This document shows positions 9,456-15,990 of a DNA stretch of 64,000 bases, in pieces. How positions within the stretch are numbered: the first letter of the stretch is position 1; every line of letters begins with the position of its first letter. The notes under the pieces are model-generated. The model had not been told where the DNA came from. It did not search any database and saw only the letters and a list, made by a program, of their open reading frames with translations. Source of the DNA: Ramlibacter pinisoli (GTDB taxonomy: Bacteria > Pseudomonadota > Gammaproteobacteria > Burkholderiales > Burkholderiaceae_C); NCBI RefSeq assembly GCF_009758015.1, contig NZ_WSEL01000009.1:1847501-1911500 (forward strand), in the 5' to 3' direction. Made by a program: the position numbers and the translations under genes.

Positions 9456-10004
9456 TCAGGCTGCCGCTGCCCAGCGCGATAGGTCGCCCGGGGCGACCTT
9501 CCCCATTCTACGCTCGCGCACTTTCCCATCCGGCTTCAGCACGACGGTGAAGGGCAGCCCACCGGCCGAATTGCCCAGGGACTTGCCCAGGTCGGTGCCC
9601 TCGAGCCCCGCCAGCCCGATCGGAAAGCTGACTGGCGTCGCGGCCAGGAACTTGCGCACGGCGCTGGGCTGATCGATCGCCAAGCCGACGACTTGCCAGC
9701 CGTTGGCAGCGTGTTCGCGCGCGAAACGGTCGAGCATGGGGAGTTCTTCGACGCAGGGCGGACACCAGGTGGCCCAGAAGTTGACCAGGAGCGGCTTGCC
9801 GCGCAGGGCCGCCATGGTCAACGGCTGGCCGGCTGGCGTGTCGAAGGTCAGCCCCCACAGCGCCGAGGCGTCCCCTTGGGCCTGCGGCTCGCGGCGCCAG
9901 AACGCGACGCCGGCCCCCGCGGCCGCGGCCACGACACCGACACCGGCCGCCAGGAGAAGGGAGCGCCGGGACGTCAGGGGAGCCGTGGATTCAGTGGTCG
10001 ACAT
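9456..10004 (-). CDS. TlpA-like thiol:disulfide interchange (thioredoxin-fold) protein
   Basis: 182 aa from ATG 10004 (MSTTESTAPLTSRRSLLLAA); ATG 10013 is three codons upstream and equally possible. A signal anchor (about residues 13-38), with two arginines before the hydrophobic stretch, precedes a thioredoxin fold. The active site is NFWATWCPPCVEELP, i.e. CPPC. This is the TlpA/ResA type of periplasmic thiol reductase. Its start overlaps the end of the upstream unknown gene by 14 nt, so the two are probably co-translated. The client protein is not known. Confidence 0.88.
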   Translation of the reverse strand: MSTTESTAPLTSRRSLLLAAGVGVVAAAAGAGVAFWRREPQAQGDASALWGLTFDTPAGQPLTMAALRGKPLLVNFWATWCPPCVEELPMLDRFAREHAANGWQVVGLAIDQPSAVRKFLAATPVSFPIGLAGLEGTDLGKSLGNSAGGLPFTVVLKPDGKVRERRMGKVAPGDLSRWAAAA

Positions 10005-10590
10005 GGGCAGCATTGTCGACGAGGGCACGCACCGCCGCCATGTCCCCGCGCGGAACCCGACCCCGCGCATCGCGCCGGAGCGCACCGCGCAAGTCGTCGT
10101 GGTCGTGGATCAGGAGGTGGACGCCGATGGTCTCGCCGAGCTCCGGGCTGCGGCTGGACAGGCTCAGCGCCTCGACCGGTGCACCCTGGAAGCCCGGAAC
10201 CGTCCTGGCCTCGTAGTCGACGCCCTTGTCGATCAGCGCGATCTCGGCCGACTTGGAGTCATCGCAGAACAACTGCAGGTAGATGTCGGACAGCCGGGTC
10301 GCCGTTCCATGCCAGACCGCGCCGGCCAGGTGGGGCCTGAACTCGGCCAGCCGCTCCATCCAGGTCAGCGCCAGCCGGCGCAGGGCAGCCAGTTCGACGG
10401 GCTGCGTGTCGGCGCAGAACAGTGCGATGTACTCGCGCACCGCTTCCTCGATCACGTCGTTGTCCGGCAACGCCGCCCGCACAGGCAGGCCCAGCTGCCG
10501 GACGGCGCGCCGCTTGGCCGGACCGTATTCCAGGCCTTCCTCGACCACCATCCGCGCGGCAGTGGCGGCGATCTCACGCAGGGTGTCCAT
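9991..10590 (-). CDS. Conserved hypothetical protein, co-encoded with TlpA-like protein
   Basis: 199 aa (MDTLREIAATAARMVVEEGL). I do not recognise the family with certainty. It is soluble, has no signal peptide and no Cys motif, and is rich in Asp/Glu and hydrophobic helices. A segment reading GTATRLSDIYLQLFCDD has a faint nucleotidyltransferase-like flavour that I would not rely on. It is divergent from mpl (72 nt between starts) and overlaps the TlpA-like gene by 14 nt. Proteins of this length next to mpl recur in Burkholderiales, so it is very likely a real gene. Confidence 0.75.
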   Translation of the reverse strand: MDTLREIAATAARMVVEEGLEYGPAKRRAVRQLGLPVRAALPDNDVIEEAVREYIALFCADTQPVELAALRRLALTWMERLAEFRPHLAGAVWHGTATRLSDIYLQLFCDDSKSAEIALIDKGVDYEARTVPGFQGAPVEALSLSSRSPELGETIGVHLLIHDHDDLRGALRRDARGRVPRGDMAAVRALVDNAAHVDH

Positions 10591-10662
10591 CGGTCAATTC
10601 TGCCCGGCACGGAGCCTTCCGGGACGCGGGATGACCGATGGGCCGCCCCGATAATCGAGCCG

Positions 10663-12039
10663 ATGCACATCCACATCCTCGGCATTTGCGGCACGTTCAT
10701 GGGAGGCGTCGCCGCGCTGGCCCGGGAAGCCGGCCACCGTGTGACCGGCTGCGACGCCGGCGTCTATCCCCCCATGAGCGACCAGCTGCGGGCCCTCGGC
10801 ATCGACCTCGTCGAGGGCTACGGCGCCGACCAGATGGCCTTGCGCCCCGATGTCTGGGTCGTCGGCAACGTGGTCTCGCGGGCGCGCCTGCCCGACGGCA
10901 GCCCGCGCTACCCGCTGATGGAAGCGATCCTGGAATCCGGCGCCCGCTACACCAGCGGGCCGCAGTGGCTGGCCGAACATGTCCTGCACGGCCGCCACGT
11001 GCTGGCGGTCGCGGGCACGCACGGCAAGACCACGACCACCTCGATGCTGGCCTGGGTGCTGGAAGCCACCGGTCAGCAACCCGGCTTCCTGGTCGGTGGC
11101 GTGCCGGTCGACTTCGGGGTGTCGGCCCGGCTCGGCACCGGCGGGCAGTTCGTCATCGAGGCGGACGAGTACGACACCGCGTTCTTCGACAAGCGCAGCA
11201 AGTTCGTCCATTACCGGCCGCGCACGGCGGTGCTGAACAACCTGGAATTCGACCACGCCGACATCTTCGACGACCTGGCTGCCATCGAGCGGCAGTTCCA
11301 CCACCTGGTGCGCACGGTGCCGTCCTCCGGCCGGGTCATCGTCAACGAGCTGGAGGAGAGCCTGGCGCGCGTGCTGCACGAGGGGTGCTGGAGCGAGGTG
11401 CGCAGCTTCGGCGCGGCCGTCAGCGACTTCACCGCCCAGGGCGAGCCCGGCGGGTTCGACGTGCTCCTGCGCGGGGAGCGCGTGGGCCGGGTCGACTGGG
11501 ACCTGAGCGGCACCCACAACCAGCTCAATGCCCTGGCGGCCATCGCGGCGGCCGAACACGTCGGCGTGGCACCGGCGCAGGCCGCAGCCGCCCTGGGGCG
11601 CTTTCGCAACGTCAAGCGGCGGATGGAATTGCGGGGCGAAAGCGGCGGCGTGCGCGTCTACGACGACTTCGCCCACCACCCGACCGCCATCCGCACCACG
11701 CTGGACGGCCTGCGGCGCAAGCTGGGCCCGGCCGGCGGCCGGATCCTGGCGGTGTTCGAACCGCGCAGCAACACCATGAAGCTCGGCGCCATGAAGGCCC
11801 AGCTGCCCTGGAGCCTCGAACAGGCCGACCTGGCTTTCTGCCACGCCGGCGGGCTGGGCTGGGATGCGCGCGATGCCCTGGCACCCATGGGCGTGCGGGC
11901 CAGCGTCGCCGACTCGATCGAGGACCTCGTGGCGCAGGTGGTCCCGGCGGCCCGGGCCGGGGACCACGTCGTGTGCATGAGCAACGGCGGCTTCGGCGGC
12001 ATCCACGCCCGCCTGTTGCAGGCGCTCAGCGCCCGCTGA
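10663..12039 (+). CDS. mpl: UDP-N-acetylmuramate:L-alanyl-gamma-D-glutamyl-meso-diaminopimelate ligase Mpl
   Basis: 458 aa Mur-ligase-family enzyme of peptidoglycan recycling: it attaches the recovered tripeptide L-Ala-D-Glu-mDAP directly to UDP-MurNAc. The N-terminal MHIHILGICGTFMGGVAAL motif is characteristic of Mpl rather than MurC. The ATP site is AVAGTHGKTTTTSML; the later EADEYDTAFFDKRSKF and VYDDFAHHPTAI are Mur-ligase hallmarks. The start at 10663 is chosen because the conserved N-terminus begins there; the longer open frame upstream is shadow sequence. Its stop codon is immediately adjacent to the stop codon of the opposing gene. Confidence 0.97.
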   Translation: MHIHILGICGTFMGGVAALAREAGHRVTGCDAGVYPPMSDQLRALGIDLVEGYGADQMALRPDVWVVGNVVSRARLPDGSPRYPLMEAILESGARYTSGPQWLAEHVLHGRHVLAVAGTHGKTTTTSMLAWVLEATGQQPGFLVGGVPVDFGVSARLGTGGQFVIEADEYDTAFFDKRSKFVHYRPRTAVLNNLEFDHADIFDDLAAIERQFHHLVRTVPSSGRVIVNELEESLARVLHEGCWSEVRSFGAAVSDFTAQGEPGGFDVLLRGERVGRVDWDLSGTHNQLNALAAIAAAEHVGVAPAQAAAALGRFRNVKRRMELRGESGGVRVYDDFAHHPTAIRTTLDGLRRKLGPAGGRILAVFEPRSNTMKLGAMKAQLPWSLEQADLAFCHAGGLGWDARDALAPMGVRASVADSIEDLVAQVVPAARAGDHVVCMSNGGFGGIHARLLQALSAR

Positions 12040-13065
12040 TCAATCGAACGAGAGCGGCGCCGGCGCCGTGAGGTCCGGCCGCACGGGCCGCAGCATGCCG
12101 GGGCCGGACTCCGGATCCATGCCCGAGGGGGCGACGCTGTGCAGCACGTGACCGTCGGTATCGGCGCCGTCGTGCCGGCGGATCGCGGGCTGTGCCGCCC
12201 GCTTGGGATTCGAGGTGATGGCGCCCACGAGGTACAGGGCCGACAGGGTGCGCACCAGGTCCGCGCCGACCAGCCCGGTGCGTTGCTGCAGTTCCGTGAA
12301 GGTGGCCGGCGCGTACGCCAGCTCGCGCAACAGCAGCAGGTGGGCGTCGGACAGGGCGCGCTGCGGCAGGCGCGGCGGACGCCGGAAATACAGCAGGTCG
12401 GTGTGGTAGCGCTGCGGCAGCACGTCGCGGGTGGTACGCAGCGCGTACTGCCACATCAGATGCGACAGGCTGGTACGGGTGAAATGATCGGGGATCGGAG
12501 CGCTGCTCGGCTGCGGCGTCCACATCGCACCGTCGAATTCCTCGGGCGGCGCCGACGACAGCACCGCGACCTGGCCGCGCAGGTTCACCACCGCCAGCAA
12601 TCGGCCGGCTTCGCCGCTGACGTGGTAATTGCCGCTGCCCAGGGCGCTTTCCTGCTCGAGGATCTGCGAGGCCAGGCAGAACTGGGCGATCAGCGGCGCC
12701 AGCAGGGCCTCGAAACGAGCCAGCACGGCGGTGACGCTGTCGAGGCTGGCCGGATCGAACTGCAGGTCGGGCTGGAAATTGCGGGGGGCGAGCGGCTGGC
12801 CGAAGGCAACCGGCCGGTCGAGTTCGGCCATGGCGAACTGCACCGAGCGACCGGCGGGCACGCCCGAGGCAATCCTCAGCGTGCCGTCGGCCAGCACCTG
12901 GGTGCGGGCGCCGTTGACCAGGAAAACGTCCGCCTCATTGATGCGCGCCGTTTCCCAGACCAGCCGTGTCCGGTTCTCGTGTCCGACGACCTGGCGCAGC
13001 CGCTCCTGCTGGTCCAGGCTGAAGCCGGCCATGCCGAGGCGCAGGATGGGGAGTTCGAAGGCCAT
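12040..13065 (-). CDS. Conserved hypothetical protein, possible C-terminal winged helix
   Basis: 341 aa, family not recognised. The protein is soluble with no signal peptide. Residues about 1-200 contain mixed alpha/beta sequence; residues about 235-290 (LPQRALSDAHLLLLRELAY, FTELQQRTGLVGADLVRTL) look like a winged helix-turn-helix, as seen in some regulators with a PatA/DUF4388-type tail. The last 50 residues are polar and probably disordered. Its stop abuts the mpl stop with no gap. It follows the DAHP synthase gene in the same direction after 80 nt, a gap of AT-richer DNA that may carry its own promoter. Confidence 0.7.
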   Translation of the reverse strand: MAFELPILRLGMAGFSLDQQERLRQVVGHENRTRLVWETARINEADVFLVNGARTQVLADGTLRIASGVPAGRSVQFAMAELDRPVAFGQPLAPRNFQPDLQFDPASLDSVTAVLARFEALLAPLIAQFCLASQILEQESALGSGNYHVSGEAGRLLAVVNLRGQVAVLSSAPPEEFDGAMWTPQPSSAPIPDHFTRTSLSHLMWQYALRTTRDVLPQRYHTDLLYFRRPPRLPQRALSDAHLLLLRELAYAPATFTELQQRTGLVGADLVRTLSALYLVGAITSNPKRAAQPAIRRHDGADTDGHVLHSVAPSGMDPESGPGMLRPVRPDLTAPAPLSFD

Positions 13066-13145
13066 GGTTGTCGAGTGCTGCCGGGGCAGCGCGCAACAAA
13101 TGTAGCCCTCGTGTTACTGACTGTAAAGAACTACCCCTGTAAAGC

Positions 13146-14270
13146 TTAGCGGTCGCGTCGCTTGCGCACCGCACTCGCCAGGATGTCGACCAGCGCCAGC
13201 GAATCGTCCCAACCGAGGCAGGCATCGGTAATGCTTTTGCCGTACTGGAGGGCGGTCGCATCGTCCTTGCCGGGCGTGAACTTCTGCGCCCCCGCCTGCA
13301 GATGGCTCTCGACCATCACTCCGAACACGCTGCGCGAGCCGCCGGCGATCTGCGCCGCGATGTCGCGGGCCACGTCGACCTGGCGCTCATGCTGCTTGCT
13401 GCTGTTGGCATGGCTGCAATCGACCATCAGGGTGGGCGGCAGCTTCGCCGCCTCGAGATCGCGCACGGCGGCCCCGACGCTGGCGGCGTCGTAGTTGGGC
13501 GCCTTGCCTCCGCGCAGGATGACGTGGCAGTCCTTGTTGCCGTTGGTCTGAACGATGGCCACCTGGCCGTTCTTGTGCACCGACAGGAAGTGGTGGCCGC
13601 GCGCCGCCGCCTGGATCGCGTCGGTGGCGATGCGGATGTTGCCGTCGGTGCCGTTCTTGAAGCCGATCGGCGCCGACAGGCCGGAGGCCAGCTCCCGGTG
13701 CACCTGGCTCTCGGTGGTGCGGGCGCCGATGGCACCCCAGGCGATCAGGTCGCCGATGTACTGCGGCGAGATCACGTCCAGGAACTCGCTGCCGGCCGGC
13801 AACCCGAGCCGGTTGATCTCGATCAGCAGCTGGCGGGCGATGCGCAGCCCCTCGTCGATGCGGAACGACTCGTCCAGGTAAGGGTCGTTGATCAGCCCCT
13901 TCCAGCCGACCGTGGTGCGCGGCTTCTCGAAATAGACGCGCATCACGATCTCCAGCGTGTCCGCGTACCGGGCCCGCACGTCCTTGAGCTTGCGCGCGTA
14001 CTCGAGCGCCGCCGCCGGGTCGTGGATGGAACACGGCCCGATGATCAGCAGCAGGCGGTCGTCGCGGCCGGCCATGATGTCCTGGATGCGCTTGCGCGTC
14101 GCGGTGATCAGCGCCTCGACGGCGGTGCCCCGGATCGGGAAGAACCGGATCAGGTGTTCGGGAGGAGGCAGCACGGTGATGTCCTTGATGCGTTCGTCGT
14201 CGGTGTCGCTGGTCTTGTCGACAGGACGCGCATACCAGGGCTCGCTGGCGTTGGGGGTCATCGCGGTCAT
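13146..14270 (-). CDS. aroG: 3-deoxy-D-arabino-heptulosonate 7-phosphate (DAHP) synthase, class I
   Basis: 374 aa. It condenses phosphoenolpyruvate and erythrose 4-phosphate, the first step of the shikimate pathway. Class I hallmarks are LLIIGPCSIHDPAAALEYA, RVYFEKPRTTVGWKGLINDP, GARTTESQVHRELASGLSAP and VDCSHANSSK. I start at ATG 14270 (MTAMTPNASEPWY); an ATG at 14309 exists but would place the start inside the terminator. The gene lies directly behind a leader peptide and attenuator (14311-14447), so expression should respond to charged aromatic tRNAs. Whether the enzyme is Tyr-, Phe- or Trp-inhibited cannot be read with confidence; the symbol aroG is a family label. Confidence 0.95.
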   Translation of the reverse strand: MTAMTPNASEPWYARPVDKTSDTDDERIKDITVLPPPEHLIRFFPIRGTAVEALITATRKRIQDIMAGRDDRLLLIIGPCSIHDPAAALEYARKLKDVRARYADTLEIVMRVYFEKPRTTVGWKGLINDPYLDESFRIDEGLRIARQLLIEINRLGLPAGSEFLDVISPQYIGDLIAWGAIGARTTESQVHRELASGLSAPIGFKNGTDGNIRIATDAIQAAARGHHFLSVHKNGQVAIVQTNGNKDCHVILRGGKAPNYDAASVGAAVRDLEAAKLPPTLMVDCSHANSSKQHERQVDVARDIAAQIAGGSRSVFGVMVESHLQAGAQKFTPGKDDATALQYGKSITDACLGWDDSLALVDILASAVRKRRDR

Positions 14271-14310
14271 CGGGGTGCTCCTGAGGTGGTGCGGTTTTCG
14301 AAAGGACAAG

Positions 14311-14338
14311 AAAAAACCGCCGGGGGTACCGGCGGTTT
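14311..14338 (-). terminator. Attenuator (rho-independent) terminator before DAHP synthase
   Basis: Reading the minus strand, AAACCGCCGG pairs with CCGGCGGTTT (10 bp, 5-nt loop) and is followed by six T residues (14316-14311). It sits between the leader peptide stop (14376) and the gene start (14270), so it can only act as a premature terminator. Its 5' arm is also exactly complementary to a segment inside the leader peptide. Confidence 0.92.
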
Positions 14339-14397
14339 GTTCGGGGGTTCTGGGTGCGTCTTCGTTCGCGTGCGCTCAGGACTCTCGACCGCCGGTA
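14327..14397 (-). promoter_or_regulatory. Antiterminator pairing region of the aromatic attenuator
   Basis: On the minus strand, TACCGGCGGT (14397-14388, inside the leader peptide codons 17-20) is the exact reverse complement of ACCGCCGGTA (14336-14327), which forms most of the 5' arm of the terminator. The two structures are therefore mutually exclusive. Ribosomes stalled on the aromatic codons just upstream would leave 14397-14388 free to sequester the terminator arm. Ribosomes that reach the leader stop would tend to mask it. Confidence 0.85.
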
Positions 14398-14447
14398 GGG
14401 CCAGAGAACCAAAAGTAGCCGTAAAAGAAGACGCTCTGCGTGCGCAT
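14376..14447 (-). CDS. Aromatic-amino-acid leader peptide of the DAHP synthase attenuator
   Basis: A 23-codon open frame, ATG 14447 to TGA 14376, encoding a peptide whose residues 6-14 read VFFYGYFWF: four Phe, two Tyr and one Trp in nine codons. That density of the three shikimate end products, immediately upstream of a terminator hairpin and DAHP synthase, is the classical design of a ribosome-mediated attenuator. No good Shine-Dalgarno precedes the ATG. A promoter-like pair at 14456-14483 would place the transcript start almost at the ATG, so translation may be leaderless. Confidence 0.9.
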   Translation of the reverse strand: MRTQSVFFYGYFWFSGPTGGRES

Positions 14448-14455
14448 GGGAAAGG

Positions 14456-14483
14456 AATCTACCACAGGCCGCGCGGACTGCAA
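14456..14483 (-). promoter_or_regulatory. Possible promoter of the aroG leader
   Basis: On the minus strand TTGCAG (14483-14478) and TAGATT (14461-14456) are 16 nt apart, in the short gap between the tldD stop and the leader ATG. The match is moderate. If real, the start point would fall at or next to the leader ATG at 14447. The alternative is read-through from tldD or a promoter inside the tldD 3' end. Confidence 0.4.
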
Positions 14484-14485
14484 CG

Positions 14486-15946
14486 TCAGGCCGTGCCGCC
14501 GACCGTCAGGCCGTCGATGCGCAGGGTCGGCTGGCCGACGCCCACCGGCACGCTCTGGCCCTCCTTGCCGCAGGTGCCCACTCCGCTGTCGAGCCGCATG
14601 TCGTTGCCGATCATGGTGACGCGCGTCAGCGCGTCGGGGCCGTTGCCGACGATGGTGGCGCCCTTGACGGGGTACTGGATCTTGCCGTTCTCGACCCAGA
14701 ACGCCTCGCTGGCCGAGAACACGAACTTGCCCGAGGTGATGTCGACCTGGCCACCGCCGAAGTTGGTGGCGTACAGGCCCTTCCGGATGCTCGCGACGAT
14801 CTCGTCGGGGCTCTTGTCGCCGCCGAGCATGTAGGTGTTGGTCATGCGCGGCATCGGCACGTGCGCATAGCTTTCCCGCCGGCCGTTGCCGGTGGCCGCC
14901 ACGCCCATCAGGCGCGCGTTGAGGGCGTCCTGGATGTAGCCGCGCAGGATGCCGTCCTCGATCAGCACGTTGCGCTGGCTGGGGTTGCCCTCGTCGTCGA
15001 CGTTGAGCGAGCCGCGCCGGTCGGCGATGGTGCCGTCGTCCAGCACCGTGACGCCCTTGGCCGCCACCCGCTCGCCGATGCGGCCCGAGAAGGCGCTGGA
15101 GCCCTTGCGGTTGAAGTCGCCCTCGAGCCCGTGGCCGATGGCCTCGTGCAGCAGGATGCCGGGCCAGCCGGGGCCGAGCACCACGGTCATTTCGCCGGCG
15201 GGCGCCGGCCGCGACTCCAGGTTGGTGAGCGCCGCCTTGACGGCATCGTCGACGTACTCCTGGATGCGGGAGTCGTCGAAATAGGCCAGCCCGAAGCGGC
15301 CGCCGCCGCCGCTGGAGCCCACCTCGCGGCGGCCGTTCTGCTCGGCGATGACGGTGACCGACAGCCGCACCAGCGGGCGCACGTCGGCGGCCAGCGTGCC
15401 GTCGGCACGCGCCACCATGACCACGTCCCACTCGCTGGCCAGCCCGGCCATCACCTGGACGATGCGCGGATCCTTGGCGCGGGCCCGCTTCTCGACCTTC
15501 TCGAGCAACTGCACCTTGGCCGTGCTGTCCAGCGTGGTGATGGGGTCGAGCGCCGGATAGAGCGAGCGGCTGGATGCCACCTTGCGTGCCGCCACCTTGG
15601 CCTTGCCGGCGCGAGTAGAGGCCGAGATGGAGCGCACGGTGCGCGCCGCATCCAGCAGCGAGGCCTCGGAGATGTCGTCCGAGTACGCGAACGCCGTCTT
15701 CTCGCCGCTGACGGCGCGCACGCCCACGCCCTGGTCGATGCTGAAGCTGCCGGTCTTGACGATGCCCTCCTCCAGGCTCCAGCCCTCGCTGCGGGTGTAC
15801 TGGAAGTAGAGGTCGGCGTCGTCGACCCGGTGGGCCGTGATCTCGCCCAGGGCACGCGAGAGGTGGGTTTCGTTCAGACCGAACGGCTCGAGGAGCAGGC
15901 GCTGCGCGGTGGCGAGACGTTCGATGGTGGGTTCGCGGGAGATCAT
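14486..15946 (-). CDS. tldD: Metalloprotease TldD
   Basis: 486 aa subunit of the TldD/TldE(PmbA) zinc protease, which in enterobacteria processes microcin B17 and degrades the CcdA antitoxin. The zinc motif HEAIGH lies in ILLHEAIGHGLEGDFNRKGS, and the C-terminal region has GGGQVDITSGKFVFSASEA and the GNGPDALTRVTMIGNDM segment typical of TldD. Full length. The partner pmbA is not in the window, as is usual. It ends 38 nt before the aromatic leader peptide. Confidence 0.95.
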   Translation of the reverse strand: MISREPTIERLATAQRLLLEPFGLNETHLSRALGEITAHRVDDADLYFQYTRSEGWSLEEGIVKTGSFSIDQGVGVRAVSGEKTAFAYSDDISEASLLDAARTVRSISASTRAGKAKVAARKVASSRSLYPALDPITTLDSTAKVQLLEKVEKRARAKDPRIVQVMAGLASEWDVVMVARADGTLAADVRPLVRLSVTVIAEQNGRREVGSSGGGGRFGLAYFDDSRIQEYVDDAVKAALTNLESRPAPAGEMTVVLGPGWPGILLHEAIGHGLEGDFNRKGSSAFSGRIGERVAAKGVTVLDDGTIADRRGSLNVDDEGNPSQRNVLIEDGILRGYIQDALNARLMGVAATGNGRRESYAHVPMPRMTNTYMLGGDKSPDEIVASIRKGLYATNFGGGQVDITSGKFVFSASEAFWVENGKIQYPVKGATIVGNGPDALTRVTMIGNDMRLDSGVGTCGKEGQSVPVGVGQPTLRIDGLTVGGTA

Positions 15947-15990
15947 CGGAGCATTCTAGGAGGTCGTGCCCGCCCCCGCGGGGTGCAGGC

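Noticed and set aside
9991..10590. A Mur ligase fragment next to mpl
   Set aside because: Although a ligase label might be suggested by position, the protein has no GTHGKTT-type ATP site or other Mur motif.
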